DNA of 64,000 nt from Xestospongia bergquistia (GCA_963965975.1 OZ014411.1:7999501-8063500); one strand, 5' to 3'; positions 1-13,830 are shown, counted from the first letter of the stretch. Notes: generated by a model not told the origin, from the letters alone. Numbers and translations are program-made.

Positions 1-3000
1 TTCATCTAGAATTATTCAGTCTGAGTCTGACCATGTTAGATTAAAGATGAACCAGTTTATAGAACAACGTATAACACCACTATTCTCCAACCAATGGCCA
101 TTAAAAACTGAACAAATTTCCTCAGCGCAAACCATCACTTCTCCAACCAACATTGCAGCCATTGACTTCGGCACTATGCACAATTCAATAGTCTACAAAA
201 CAGAAGGAGACTACACAATTAATTACTAAAAGTAAAATGCTATTTATAAACGTGTCCCTACAGCCATTTTACTCCAGGTAATCGATCGACCACAAGATCC
301 ACGCTCACCTGTAAAGGTCACAGTCAAGGAGTATGGTATGCGTGCACTAACAGAGTACAGTAGACTAAGAGAGAGAGATCGTAAGGATTACATCTACTTT
401 GAAAGAATCAAGATGACATTACAACATGATCAGGTGAACTGTTCTATCCTCTAAGGTTTCTACAATTACATTATACATAGGGAGGAGTCTTATTATACTA
501 GTAACATCTTAATATACAATAGTGTTCTAAACCAGTCAGATTCATGTATACAGTGTGTGACTAGTTTCAGTAGTCATAGATGGAATTGATAATAAGTACA
601 AGTATCTATTCCATCCTAATATATATGTAGTCCACATTACTTATATATAATTAGTTTATATTTTATTTTAGTATTCATTAAGTATATACAATAATTATAT
701 GAAAGTATGACTTTCTGTACCTAGGATGTTAATCGCAATGTGCTAATCAAAGATTTCCATGGTGACATTTACTATCTAATGGAGGTCATTGCTATTATGT
801 TGAAGTACCTCAAAGATTATGTTATCTTTAAAGTAAGTTAGTGATGGCACCATAGCATTGTATATTGGAACAGCAAACATACGTTGACGTTGAAGTACCT
901 CAAAGATCAACTTATTGATCACTTGTCAAGAACAACCAAGCCTTTGAAAGCCTCCCAGTTTGAGCGGGTCATTACTGTACCAGTAATGTGGAGGTCTCGT
1001 GGACGTCATATGATGAGAAAAGCTGCTTACTTGGTATGGAAAGTATAATTAATATGTCATAAATTCTAATCTATTGAGAGTTAGTGTCACTGTACACTAA
1101 ATGTCTAGACAATGGTAGATTCCCATGAGATCAAAGTCTGTTAATGAAAAATTGCTATTTTCCTTTTAATGTTTGTTCACAATTGTAGCAATATCTATAG
1201 ATGAAACAGCTAACTTAAAAGCTATATGATATTGATGTTTTTATTACAATTGCTAATTAAACATTCACTACACTATATTAAAATAAAGAACAAAGGCAAA
1301 GCTATTCTTAAAAAACAAAGATAAAGTTAATTTGAACAAACTACAGCTAATATTTCTATTAACATGAGAATAACCATTGTAGTTTATTCCTTTTGTGTAC
1401 CTATATTAGACTTAGAGAATACAATATTACATTGAAAGTATATGTACAGTTACTTTGCTTATTGGTTTTGACCTGTCTTGAACAGTATGACTATAAATTG
1501 TTTCTTAGCAATACTGTGAATTGTTATTAACAGTCAAAAGCAAATAAATTCACTTATATTAAATATGCTCATTTCTTATTGTACAACCATACCTATACCA
1601 GCATACATTGCAACAACATTATAAATATGAAAATGATGGTGGTGATGGTGACCATGGTGGAGGAGCAAGGTTATAAGGTTTTGTTATAAAAATAGTTTTT
1701 GTTACAATAGCACACCGTTTAATTTGTCTTTTTCTCACTTGATAGGCTGGTTTATGTTCTGATACTGTGGGTATTACAGCTTTACATCCAGCTACAGAGA
1801 GAGGTTTATATAAACCAGAGTTTACTCATGAACAGCTCACACTTTGTCTAGAACCTGAAGTAGCTGCTATCTACTGTCAACAAATTACTGGAGATCAAAT
1901 TGCTGATTATTGTGATGAAGTTCAACCTGGTCCTAACCCCTCAACACGATATATGGTCCTGGATATTGGAGGAGGTACTGTAGACATTACTGCCCAGAGA
2001 ATTGAAGATGGTGTTATTGAAGTTATTGATATACCCACTGGAAATGATTGTGGAGGAACTAAAGTAAATGAACAGTTTTCTCACTTACTTCAGGAGATAG
2101 TTGGTGATCCTAATTTTGATCAGTTTCTTAATCGAAATCCCACTAGTTTTGCTACTCATAAAGCTGTTCTGAATCAGTTACTATATGAAGAATTTGAAGA
2201 AGAGAAAGTCAAATTTGGTGAGAAATATGTCAATGCACATATACACCAGTATGTAACCCGTACTGACAAAGAAGAAGCTAAGATTAATTTGCACAAGAAG
2301 TTCGTTCAGTTCTACACACCTGAAGTTATTGAGGAGGGGTGTGAAAGGTTATCATGTAATGGTGAAATACAATATGATGATGACACACTGTACATTACCT
2401 ATTCTGAATTTGAGCAGCTTTTTAAACCTGCTGTTAAAGGTATTGTTGACTGTACTCTCAATTCTCTCTCTCGATTAGAAGGTAAAATAGATACCATCTA
2501 TTTAGTGGGTGGATTTGGAGGCTGTAAGTATATTCATGGTCAAGTGAAAGATGCTATTGATATAAAGTATAACGCTGGTCGATATCGTGTTGTTGCTCCC
2601 ACCTATCATAAAATAGCTGTAGCACATGGAGCTGTTCTTTATCATTGTAATCCTGAAATGGTACGTTTTTGTAAAACTGATGCCACTTATGGTTTATGTG
2701 TTACTGTTCCATATCGTAACCCACCTCATGACCCAGCATACCTCTACTATGATGAAGATGGCTCCCCAATTTGTGAGTATGCTTTTTTGACTTTTGTCAA
2801 TCAAAGTCAGAAAGTTACTTTAGGTGATAAATACAGAGCTCGATTACATCCTATAAGTCAACGTCAACGTATGTTTGCTGTTCCAATATACAGTGCTATG
2901 GTGCCATCACTAACTTACTTTAAAGATAAAAACAACAAGGACCTGGCTACTAAAGTAGGTGAACTTGTTATAAGCCTACCAGATCAGGATTTACTACACA

Positions 3001-3128
3001 AAGATCAGAGACAATTTGAGGTGGTTTTAGAATTTAGTAGAACTGAGATACAAGCTGAGATCATGTATTTAGATACAAAAATGAAAGTGAAAACACCAAT
3101 TGATTTCTTAAGTTCTTATCAATTATAA
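1..3128 (+). pseudogene. HSPA12-like Hsp70-family gene, broken copy, 5' end outside window
   Basis: Exons inferred by comparison with the intact neighbour at 5726-8643: exon 1 from before base 1 to 433, exon 2 725-1033, exon 3 1746-3128. Exon 3 is fully open (460 residues) and holds the HSPA12 motifs DIGGGTVDITAQ and YLVGGFGGCKY. Exon 1 starts just outside the window. It has two in-frame TAA codons, at 227-229 and 233-235, where the neighbour has TTA leucine codons. Exon 2 is 309 nt instead of 219 because of a 90-bp insertion carrying a TAG at 839-841. Introns also match the neighbour closely, so this is a recent tandem duplicate. Most likely a young pseudogene. The open exon 3 shows that decay is recent. 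Confidence 0.8.
799..907 (+). repeat. 90-bp insertion with 19-bp flanking direct repeat in exon 2
   Basis: The same 19 bp (gttgaagtacctcaaagat) occur at 799-817 and 889-907, with 71 bp of unrelated sequence between. The neighbouring gene has this stretch once. The inserted part holds a consensus-like 5' splice site (gtaagt, 833) and an AG at 894-895. Removing 833-895 (63 nt) would restore the frame and leave nine extra codons, but there is no pyrimidine tract before the AG. Confidence 0.7.
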
Positions 3129-4042
3129 AGTATGTGTGTTTATTAGTTAATAATATTATAATTATGTGTGCACTATTTTGATTCTTATTGGAATCAGTTT
3201 GTTTTTTCTAACAATTCGTGCATTCTGTTATGATGTATTCGTTGATTGTTTGGGACACACAATTTTGGTATGTCCATTTTCTTTATAATGAATCAATTCT
3301 TAATTCAATTTAGATTGTTATAATACAATTATGGTATACCTGAGTATACCATAAGTATGTATGAGTATACCTCTTTTTATTTGTAGATGTATTCTAACAC
3401 AAACTATTTTTGATTGAATTATAGTTGTGTACACTCTTTGATTTTTAGTTCTCTTCAAAGATTCATAACACTTGTACTAGATCTGTGTGGTAAAGTGTGT
3501 GTGTGTGTTAATGAATGGAAAGTTAATAATGTTAATGTTAGTGTGTGCATTCTCTTGATTCTTATTGGAATCATATTGTTTTCTCTAATAATTTATAGCA
3601 TTTGTACATTCTTAGATTGTCTATTATTGATTTTTGATTTGATTATGTACTTTTGTTTTTTGGTCTTTTGTTTGTTCATTTTCTTTAAAATTAATCATAT
3701 TGTTAACATCAATATTGTTATTAATTATATATATGTACATTAGATCGGGTATACCCTATTTCATTTTGTGTACATGATTTGTTTCAATTGAACTGGTTCC
3801 AACAGTAATAAACATATACATATATACATATCTATATATTCAGTGTTTACAATAGTACAATGTGACATTACAGAACATATTGTATGATGTATTGGAGTCA
3901 TTGTATACGCACAACATTATATTATACATAAATGGCGTGAACAACTTAAGATGTGAAGATTGAAAGTATGGAAGGCACACATATATCCTTCTTTGTTTGT
4001 GTGGATGTAACTGTTATGAGTAAGTAGCCACTCGTGTTAAAA
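3129..4042. other. Intergenic spacer with a diverged direct repeat
   Basis: No convincing gene. About 60 bp at 3163-3220 recur at 3541-3600 (shared core ttgattcttattggaatca). The flanks are T-rich and a short open frame there is low complexity. The 3' part is the promoter side of the kinase gene that starts at 4043. Confidence 0.5.
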
Positions 4043-5335
4043 ATGTCCAATAAACTCGATCACTGTCTATTTCTTGAGTTAGAAGAGACACAGAGAGTAT
4101 TAGGACGAGGAGCTTATGGAGAAGTAATAGAACTATTACTACATGGTACTAAGGTAGCTGGAAAGAAGATCCACAATATATTCTTTGACTCTACCAATGA
4201 TCCGGATTATGTCAAGTCAATGAAAGAAAGATTTCAACAGGAATGTGTAAGGTATGTAATATTATGTTAAAATAAAATTAGGATAGTATTGAAAAATGTA
4301 ATATTGTATTAATAATATAGGATGAGTCAACTTTGTCATCCTAATCTTGTCCAGTTTCTTGGTGTCTACTACAAGTCAGGTTCTGATATTCCTATTCTAG
4401 TAATGGAGTGTCTACCAATGTCACTGACTCAATGTCTGGAGCAGTACAAGATGATTCCTAATCATATCAAGAACTCAATATTACTGGATGTATCTCTTGG
4501 TCTACTATATCTACATAAACAAACTCCACCTATAGTTCATCATGACCTCACTGCTAACAATGTCCTACTCACTTCAGGTCTGAAAGCTAAAATCTCTGAT
4601 GTTGGAATAGTTTCTATTGCTGAGCCTCAACTAATGAAGCAGTACATTTTAATGATGTCATATCCTAACATTCAATCTTACTTACCTCCTGAAGTACAAA
4701 GACAGAGTGTAACAATATCTCCTGAGATTGATATCTTCTCATTTGGTAATTTGATTTTACATATCTTTACTCACAAGTGGCCAGTACCTACTGATCTATT
4801 TAATGAAGATAATATGGCATTAACAGAGGTACAGAGAAGAAAGTATCTCTTTGATGAAATAGAGTCCAGTAATCCTTTAAAACAACTAGCTGAACATTGT
4901 CTTCATAACAGACCTCAGTCACGTCCACATACTGATGAACTAGTCAGTACAATACAAGTATTGGACAAAGTTAGTGAGATAATGTTACCTTTACAAATGA
5001 ACTTGAGAGAACGACTTCAACAATCACAATCTAAAACAGGTATTGCATTTTATACCTCTAATTGAATAAAAACTGTTATCTATTATAGTATCATTATAAA
5101 TATTAGCTTTGATTATATAATCATTCATTTATAGGATCTCTACAAACACATCATTCTGAAGGTCATGTTACTGAAGGTACTAATAAAGTATTTGGTACAC
5201 TCAATGTAGCCATGCTTTTACATAATTATGATACCTTTACATTCTCAATTAACTTATATTTTTGTATATCTATTACATAGCATTAACATCATATGAACCT
5301 GATTTAGTTGAAGACCATTCTACTAAAGATAGTCA
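4043..5335 (+). CDS. TKL-like protein kinase, 5' half of a split gene (kinase 1)
   Basis: Four exons: 4043-4251, 4321-5039, 5135-5176, 5281-5335. The start is the first ATG in frame; there is a GTG nine bases upstream that I reject. The exons encode a protein kinase domain. It has a glycine loop (LGRGAYGEV), beta-3 lysine (VAGKK), alpha-C glutamate (FQQEC), catalytic loop HHDLTANNV, a DVG in place of DFG, PPEV in place of APE, and the conserved arginine of subdomain XI (RPHTDE). The usual HRD arginine is histidine, but the catalytic Asp and metal-binding Asp remain, so activity is possible but uncertain. Exon 3 is 42 nt. Exon 4 ends in phase 2 at a good donor (gtaagt). No continuation was found in the next 400 bp. 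The next phase-compatible exon on this strand is at 22907, where coiled-coil exons of this family begin. Joined, all 11 exons make 690 codons plus stop with no phase conflict. Confidence 0.75.
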
Positions 5336-5725
5336 GTAAGTGATATATATAAATGTACTATCACAGTATGTTAAAATTAGTGGAAATTGAAGACACATCT
5401 TAGATATAGTACTATACTGTACATAATGTACTATTCTACTAAATTATTATTTAATAATGATAATGGTGTTCGTGCAATCTATCTGATGTGTTAAGACTAC
5501 TCCAATGTTATAATCATGCTGATATTTTTATCTGGATATTTCCAATTACTATGTTAATAAGCTTGTCTTCTGCAACATGCACAGTTGTGACTATTAAATA
5601 CCTTTTTATCTAAATTTTGTAGAGAATAAGATACACTAAGATCATAATTATTATAGTGAATTGATGGTATAGCTATTGTTATTTATTATTTAACAATATA
5701 CCTTTTACATGTATTTCATTTATTA
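5336..5725. other. Kinase intron start and 5' flank of the next HSPA12-like gene
   Basis: AT-rich. No coding exon was recognised. The last ~90 bp act as the upstream region of the gene starting at 5726. By eye it has no clear heat-shock element and no obvious TATA box. Confidence 0.4.
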
Positions 5726-8643
5726 ATGTCAACTTCATCTAGAATTATTCAGTCTGAGTCTGACCATGTTAGATTAAAGATGAACCAGCAAATACAACAA
5801 CGTATAACACCACTATTATCAGACCAATGGCCATTAAAAGCTGAACAAATTTCCTCAGCGCAAACCATCACTCCTCCAGCCAACATTGCAGCCATTGACT
5901 TTGGCACTATGTACAGTTCGATAGTTTACAAAACAGAAGGAGACGATACAATTAATTACTTAAAGTTAAATGCTATTTATAAGCGTGTTCCTACAGCCAT
6001 TTTACTCCAGGTAGTTGATCGACCACAAGATCCACACTTACCTGTAAAGGTCACAGTCAAGGAGTATGGTATGCGTGCACTAACAGAGTACAGTAGACTA
6101 AGAGAGAGAAATCATAAGAATTACATCTACTTTGAAAGAATCAAGATGACATTACAACATGATCAGGTGAACTGTTCTATCCTCTAAGGTTTCTACAATT
6201 ACATTATACATAGGGAGGAGTCTTATAATACTATAATAACATCTTATTATACAATAGTGTTCTAAACCAGTCAGATTCATGTATACAGTGTGTGACTAGT
6301 TTCAGTGGTCATAGATGGAATTGATAATAAGTACAAGTATCTATTGGATTCAATCTTAATATATTTGTAGTCCACATTACTTATATATAATTAGTTTATA
6401 TTTTATTTTAGTATTCATTAAGTATATACAATAATTATATGAAAGTATGACTTTCTGTACCTAGGATGTTAATCGCAATGTGTCAATCAAAGATTTCCAT
6501 ATTGACAGTTACTATCTAATGGAGGTCATTGCTATTATGTTGAAGTACCTCAAAGATCAACTTATTGATCACTTGTCAAAAACAACCAAGCCTTTGAAAG
6601 CCTCCCAGTTTGAGTGGGTCATTACTGTGCCAGCAATGTGGAAGTCTCGTGGACGTCATATGATGAGAGAAGCTGCTTACTTGGTATGGAAAGTATAATT
6701 AATACGTCATAAATTCTAATCTATTGAGAGTTAGTGTCTCTGTATACTAAATGTCTAGACAATGGTATATTCCCATGAGATCAAGGTCTGTTAATGAAAA
6801 ATTGCTATTTGTTTTTTTATGTTTGTTCACAATTGTAGCAATATCTATAGATGAAACAGCTAAAAAAAAAAGATAAAGTTAATTTGAACAAACTACAGCT
6901 AATATTTCTGTTAACATGAGAATAACCATTGTAGTTTATTCCTTTTGTGTACCTATATTAGACTTAGAGAATAATATATTACATTGAAAGTACATGTACA
7001 GTTACTTTGCTTATTGGTTTTGACCTGTCTTGAACAGTATGACTATAAATTGTTTCTTAGCAATACTGTGAATTGTTATTAACAGTCAAAAGCAAATAAA
7101 TTCACTTATATTAAATATGCTCATTTCTTATTGTACAACCATACCTATAGCAGCATACATTGCAACAACATTATAATTATGAAAATGATGGCGGTGAGGA
7201 GCAAGGTTATAAGGTTTTGTTATAATAATAGTTTTTGTTACAATAGCACACCGTTTAATTTGTCTTTTTCTCTCCTGATAGGCTGGTCTATGTTCTGATG
7301 ATGTGGGTATTACAGCTTTACATCCAGCTACAGAGAGAGGTCTATATAAACCAGAGTTTACTCATGAACACCTCACACTTTGTCTAGAACCTGAAGTAGC
7401 TGCTATCTATTGTCAACAAATTACTGGAGATCAAATTGCTGATTATTGTTATGAAGTTCAACCTGGTCCTAACCTTTCAACACGATATATGGTCCTGGAT
7501 ATCGGAGGAGGTACTGTAGACATTACTGCTCAGCGAATTGAAGATGGTGTTATCGAAGTTATTGATATACCCACTGGAAATGATTGTGGAGGAACTAAAG
7601 TAAATGAACAGTTTTCTCACTTACTTCAAGAGATAGTTGGTGACCCTAATTTTGATCAGTTTCTTAATCGAAATCCCACTAGTTTTGCTACTCATAAAGC
7701 TGTTCTGAATCAGTTACTATATAAAGAATTTGAAGAAGAGAAAGTCAAATTTGGTAAGAAATATGTCAATACACATACACGCCAGTATAAAACCCGTACT
7801 CATCAAGAAGAAGCTAAGATTAATTTGCACAAGAAGTTCGTTCAGTTCTACACACCTGAAGTTATTGAGGAGGGCTGTGAAAGATTATCACGTAATAGTG
7901 AAATACAGTATGATGATGACACACTGTACATTACCTATTCTGAGTTTGAGCAGCTTTTTAAACCTGCTGTTAAAGGTATTATTGACTGTACTCTCAATTA
8001 TCTCTCTCAATTACAAGGTCGAATAGATACCATCTATTTAGTAGGTGGATTTGGAGGCTGTAAGTATATTCATGGTCAAGTGAAAGATGCTATTGATATA
8101 AAGTATGGTCCTGCTCTATATCGTGTTGTTGCTCCTACTAATTATGAGATAGCTGTAGCACATGGAGCTGTTCTTTATCGTTCTAACCCCGAAATAGTAC
8201 ATTCCCGTAAAGCTGATGCCACTTATGGTTTATGTGTTACTGTTCCATATCGTAACCCACCTCATGACCCAGCATACCTCTACTATGATGAAGATGGTTC
8301 CCCAGTTTGTGAGTATGCTTTTTTGACTTTTGTTGAGAAAGGTCAGAAAGTTAGTTTAGGTGATAAATATAGAGCTCAGTTAAAACCTATGAGTGAACAT
8401 TGTAGTGACTTTGCTGTTCAAATTTATGGCACTATATCTCAATCACTCTCTTACTTCAAAGATAAAAAAGGCAAAGAACAGGCTACTACAGTTGGTAAAC
8501 TTGTTACAGGCCTACCAGAGAAGTATTTCTTACACCAAGGTCAGAGACAGTTTGAGGTGGTTTTAGAATTTAATGGAACTGAAATGCATTTCAGTATATC
8601 TACAAATATCAAAATTCCAATTGATTTCTTGTCTTATCATTAA
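5726..8643 (+). CDS. HSPA12-like Hsp70-family protein (copy 2), intact
   Basis: Exons 5726-6166, 6465-6683, 7282-8643, both introns phase 0 with GT-AG ends; 673 residues, matching human HSPA12A/B (about 675-685). The actin-like ATPase signatures are present in order. Phosphate-1 loop AAIDFGTMYSS (threonine replaced by methionine relative to DFGTT); the HSPA12 hallmark WVITVPAMW followed by MMREAAYL at the end of exon 2; ALEP-like LCLEPEVAAIYC; phosphate-2 DIGGGTVDIT; adenosine motif YLVGGFGGCKY; C-terminal IDFLS. Family knowledge: HSPA12 proteins bind nucleotide but lack the canonical Hsp70 substrate-binding domain, and are probably cytosolic regulators rather than general chaperones. More than 90% alike by eye to the broken copy at 1-3128. 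It lies inside the putative 17.6-kb kinase intron, same strand. Confidence 0.9.
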
Positions 8644-9739
8644 TTATAAAGTATGAATTATGTTTAATTAAATATGCATATCCTTTGATTATTGATTTAT
8701 TTTATACTTATTTTTGTTGTCAAATGAACAAAAAACTATCACTCATATCTCCTATATTGAGTAGTGACTGATTATTTGATACTATCACAAATCAAATGAT
8801 TTAAAATCACACAAATTCACATAAAGACACTGATTCTGTGATACTATATACTAGATAATTTTCCAAATTATTAGAGAACATATTCTCTTTTTTTAAATTT
8901 AGATATACTGTGGCACTCTTGTTAAGACAGTTGCCTGGTCTCATTGAATGAGCTAATTAAAGTGCCTTCACTGGAAGAACTTGAAAGCTATCTTCAAAAC
9001 AAAAAGAGCTGAGGCCTCAACTGCATTGATTGTCATTGAAGTCAAACATACCATTATTGATATTGAATACCATTGTTGATTGTTTCAATATTGTAAAGAC
9101 TTGATGCTTAAGTGTTGTAGAGAAAGATTTAAATCAAAGAAAAGTGCATTGTTTCATTTGAAATGTGAGATTGTAGCTTCTACAAAATGTATATAATGGA
9201 TATTTACTGCAAAGAATTGACTTGCATAGTTAGTGTAGCTAATAAAGATAGTGGACCCAATAGAGATAGATTACAAGGACAAAGGTAATAAAGAAGATGA
9301 AGAAGAGACTATATGGGTCATTGTTACATTTAAGTGAGATTTAAGTGACTATTTTGTCTGATAAAGATCTACAGTTTTCAAGATAGAATAGAAGACAAAT
9401 GTAAAAAAGAAGATAAAGAATTGAGTTGTCATTACAGTTAAGTGGGTTTTAAAGTGATGGACCATACAGTGATGGTGGATTGATGATTTTGTCTGGTAAA
9501 GATCTAGAGTCCCAACGAGAAAGAATAAAGTATTGGTATCTAAATTGAGTGGGCAAAGGTGCCACTCTGAAACCAACCTCTTCTATACTCCTAAACCTAT
9601 TGTACAAGTACTATGTAACATTAACAATGTGTTCTCAATTGTTGTGATTACTATGAAAATTTATATTTACTAAAATTTATTAGAACTATTACATAATATC
9701 ACATCAATACAACAACAAAACCATTATTCAAAAAGTGCT
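8644..9739. other. Spacer between convergent genes, with diverged purine-rich repeats
   Basis: No gene recognised. From about 9255 to 9580 there are roughly three diverged copies of a ~110-130-bp unit. They are recognisable by ttttgtctg(a/g)taaagatct at 9351 and 9487 and by aagaagat-rich stretches. A 75-codon open frame here on the minus strand is built from these repeats and is not supported. Confidence 0.45.
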
Positions 9740-12700
9740 TTAAAAATAATCAATAATAGTCTTAACAAAGTGATCTGGTCTTTTAACATTAACCACTTGA
9801 GCTTGTATCTCTGTACTAGATAAATCCAACAATATTACAAGTTTAGTCTCTTGTAAGGGATCATCACCTAATATGGGTACTCTAATGACTCCAATATGTT
9901 TGAGACTACCATCATCCTCTTCAGGTGTACTAGGAGTATACTGTATATCAGTATACTCAGTCCTGTATAGGTCAATAGGTAAAGAGTGGGCTGTATGATC
10001 GACTGGAGTACACTCAAGAGAAAACACATCTGAAAACGCTAATATTTCCCCTTTCAAGACACATGGAGTAAACAAGTTCTTGCACATTTTACGTCCATTA
10101 GGCTCAATAAAAAGATTCTGTTTACGATAACCAGATTTGAATGGAAGAGACAATGAAATACCATAAGTGGCATCTACAGGACGAGACTTTATAAGTGAAG
10201 GATCACGTCCTAAGAGGACAGCCCCTATGACAATAGCTAATTGTTGTTGTTTAGGAACAAGTACACAAATTGTTTGTTGAAGTCTATTTTGTACCAATTC
10301 TTTAATCTTGCTATAAATATATCTACAACCACCAAATCCTCCCACTAAGTAGATGGTATCAATAGGCTCAGAGAGATTGTTAAGGTTAGTTTGAACACAG
10401 TCAACAATAGCGTCAATTGATGGTCTGAAGAACTCAGCAGCCCTGGAGTACTTGACAAAAAGTAGTCCATCATCAAACTGTATGTTGGGGTCATTGTAAT
10501 TATGAAGACCATCTTGAATTTCGTCTTCTTCAACATGTTTTAATAAACCATTTAAATCAATCTTCATTTCTTCACCTTTAGATTGGTCAAACAGCCGACA
10601 ATCAACATTCTCGCCAAATTTAACTTTTTCTTCTTCAAATTCGCTATAAATTAATTTATCAAGTTGTGGTTTAGCTTTTCCATGACACAACTTTGAAAAT
10701 AACTCCTCTCCTACAATATGTCTTAGAGTTGTCTCAAATTCTCTGTTAACTCTTGTTCCCCCACAATCATTGCCTTGTGGTAAAGTTAAGACCTCCATTT
10801 TACCATTCTCATCAATATGATGTACAGCTAAGTCTACAGTACCTCCTCCAATATCTACTACCATATAGTTACTGGATGTAAAGCTACTATCTTGATCACA
10901 ATATTCTGCACTCACACCTTTCTTTTGACAATAGATAGCAGCAGCTTCAGGTTCAAAGACTAACATAAGTTTCTCTGGGTTGGTTTCAGTGCTTTGAAGC
11001 ATAGCCATGTCTACTTGTGTTAAAGTAATTGGAGATCTATTGCTACAGAGACCAGCCTAAGAGATAAAGACGAATATATTCCATATAATGTTAGAATATA
11101 CTATATAGGTCTGGCTCATTTGTAGTACAACAAGGTAGTCTCATTTCTAATCCTGTTCACTCCTAGTCCCTGAGGATAGGAATAGGGCATATGTGCCATG
11201 TAACCAATTTACAAAATTTTATATATACTATAGTGAAGCCCCACCCCTAAACACATATACTAAACATATTATACTTTATAGTTCAATTTATATTTCATGT
11301 AGAGTGTGTAGAGTTATGTGGCACAGTATCCAGGAATAAGACCAAATATGGTAGCGCTTTTTCTTATCTGGCAATGTTCAACAAGTGTAGTGTAAGTATT
11401 ACTGCTATAACAACAGTGAAAGAATAATTATTGTCCCACTTGTTATACTTGTTATCTGTGCTATGTAACCAATATACACAATTTATACTATATATTGAAG
11501 CTTCACCCCTAAACACTAAAGCATAGGTTATGATGTACTAAACCAATTATATAGCATAGTTCTATTCATATTTCATGTAGAATTATGTGGCACAGTATCC
11601 AGGAATAAGACAAAATGTGATGGTACTTTCTCTTATCTGCAACAAGTATAGTATAATTACTACCACTATAACAACTGTAAAAGAATAGCTATTGTCCCAC
11701 TTGTTGATATAGCAACACACAAATGAAGCAGTAGTGGATAACTCATTATTATACCCATATATGGTCAAAGCAACTAGACACCCAGTTGTGAATTTGCAGA
11801 ACTAAGCTTAACACAACACAATTCTTTTATTAACTTGCAGGCTGACCTTATTATTTTAAAACCAAACATCTCAAAGTCAGAAACAATCAATGCAACTATT
11901 TACACATTATAAACAAGATAAGATGTCTAACAATACTAACAAACTATGAGTACTTGTCTTATGATAGAAACCTGTTATCTCTATATAATAAGTATCAAAG
12001 TGAAGCACAAATGAAGTAGTTTCATATAATTACAATACATTACAATGATACATACTTTGTATGCAGCTTCTCTCATCAATTGTTTCCCTCTACCTTTCCA
12101 AATTGCTGGTACAGTGATGACCCAATTGAAATCAGTGGCTTTTAATTTTCTTGTAGTCCTTGAGAGTTGATCAACTAAACTTGTTTTTATTTGATTCAAC
12201 ATAAGAGCAATGACCTCTACCAGATAGTACTTGTCACCTTTGTCATCTTCAATAGTCATATTGAGTTTGACTGACTAGAGAGAGAAATGAAAGAAATAAA
12301 GAGTTAAGTCTTGCCATATATATAATATATATATATGGAGTTTTAGTGTTGCAATTTATCAAATTAAAGTGTTATCTATACCACACCCATAACCCATAAC
12401 CTCTTTAATATAGTAATTTGTATGCCATTAATGTTTATTTTTTTATAACACTTAGAAGAAGTACATGTGTGTATATCCTAACAACTAGATGATTATGCTG
12501 TTAGCCTTTGTATACATAATTTCAGTATCCATAATACAGAATTACATTGCCAGTAGTTATCCTCTTGCTAGCTGCAAGAGACTATAACAGAGGAGGATTA
12601 GTAATGGAAATAAATAACATGCTCTATTAATACACACAGTAAACTCTAATGTGTGCTGCTGGTATTGTTAATATATTATCTTGATGAGAATGATGACTGT

Positions 12701-13646
12701 ATCAGCTATTGTTTATACTCCTACTCTTTTTCTTAATTATCACAAACTAAACATGGATATCTATCTTCATATCTCATTGCTACCTTCTACTGTATCTAGC
12801 AGGTATTTTCAAGGGGAAAAAATGTTAATAAAATTTTAATAATAATTTAAATTCCAAACAATTACTACTTTATTATCCAAAGCATTTTAGTACATATAAG
12901 CTGGGCAGACGTGGGTGGTGATTCGTCTTGCTGATAGAAAATATTATGTTGTGTACCATTACTAGGTACCTCTACTATCATAGCAAAATTCCAAGCACAA
13001 ATGATAGCCTCATACAATTTATTGATTTACCTCATTACTTTTTAACAACGTAGAAGGTAAGACAAGTATTTACAGAAAACTCCATGGTGTTGTGACTGTT
13101 GTCTAATCAGCTCATGAGAGTGGTCATTGGCTAGATACATTCAGTCAACAACCATTATACAAACTTTAATTCACATCAATGTATGATTTTCTTTTTTCAA
13201 AATTATCTGCTAATATGGTCATTTATTGAAACTACAGTATAATATAACAATACCTCAGTGTTTTCCTCTTCTTTTAAGCTCATTTTGACTCGATCAAAGT
13301 AAATATACTGATGTTGTGACTTTGATCTGATTCTCGTATATTCTCTTCTTGCTTCATATCCAAAACATTTCACATCCACTGTACCATCATCATCATTTCT
13401 CTTTAGCAATAATGAAGTAGGTACTCGAGGATAGGTGTATTCAAAGTTCATCATGATAGGTTCTTGGTATCCTTCTGTTATGTAAGCTAATGAACAATAT
13501 GTAGTTCCAAAATCAATGGCAGCTACATTGCTAACAGATCTCACAGTCTTTGGTTTCTTCTGCATTCGAACAAGAGGTTTTCCTCGAGGCAAACTGTGCT
13601 CTGAGGTTGGTGGGGTTTCAGATAGAGTGCTAAGTGTATCTCCCAT
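9740..13646 (-). CDS. HSPA12-like Hsp70-family protein (copy 3), intact
   Basis: Read on the minus strand: exon 1 13646-13254 (131 codons), exon 2 12274-12056 (73 codons), exon 3 11056-9740; 642 residues, phase-0 introns of 979 and 999 bp. Motifs: AAIDFGTTYCSLAY; WVITVPAIWKGRGKQ then MREAAYK; VFEPEAAAIYCQKKG; VVDIGGGTVDLAVH; YLVGGFGGCRYIY; C-terminal TIIDYF. All nucleotide-contact motifs look normal. The N-terminus (about 40 residues before DFGTT) is Ser/Pro- and basic-rich and contains LPRGKPLVRMQ, shared with the copies at 15418-19068 and 19253-22356. It is nearly identical to 15418-19068 in exon 3. Intron 2 holds a tandem duplication absent from that sister. Confidence 0.9.
11225..11760 (-). 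repeat. Tandem duplication of ~260 bp in intron 2
   Basis: Two neighbouring stretches, about 11225-11465 and 11470-11760, share long runs such as cacagtatccaggaataaga (11321 and 11591) and attgtcccacttgtt. The sister gene at 15418-19068 has one copy of this segment in the same intron (about 16910-17190), so the duplication came after the block duplication. Confidence 0.65.
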
Positions 13647-13830
13647 CTTGTTGAAAAATAAGATAGCCTAATAGTGGACGCCCATAGCCATACCTCTTTC
13701 ACATAAATAATAATAATTATTATTAAAGATACAGGTGACATAAAATCAGTGCGTGTGTGTATTTTAATGTAAAGCAGCGTTATATTACCAGCAGTGCAAT
13801 GTAAACACTACATAAACATTCCAAAAATGC

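Noticed and set aside
3414-3743. 109-codon open frame in the spacer
   Set aside because: Low-complexity Leu/Ile/Phe-rich translation from T-rich DNA; overlaps a diverged direct repeat; no splice or domain evidence.
1767-7303. Alternative GTG starts for HSPA12 exon 3 as separate short genes
   Set aside because: The frames continue upstream to splice acceptors (1746, 7282) and need exons 1 and 2 for the ATPase fold; eukaryotic GTG starts are not expected.
7730-8026. 98-codon frame inside HSPA12 exon 3
   Set aside because: Overlaps the conserved exon 3 in another frame; a shadow of the real coding sequence.
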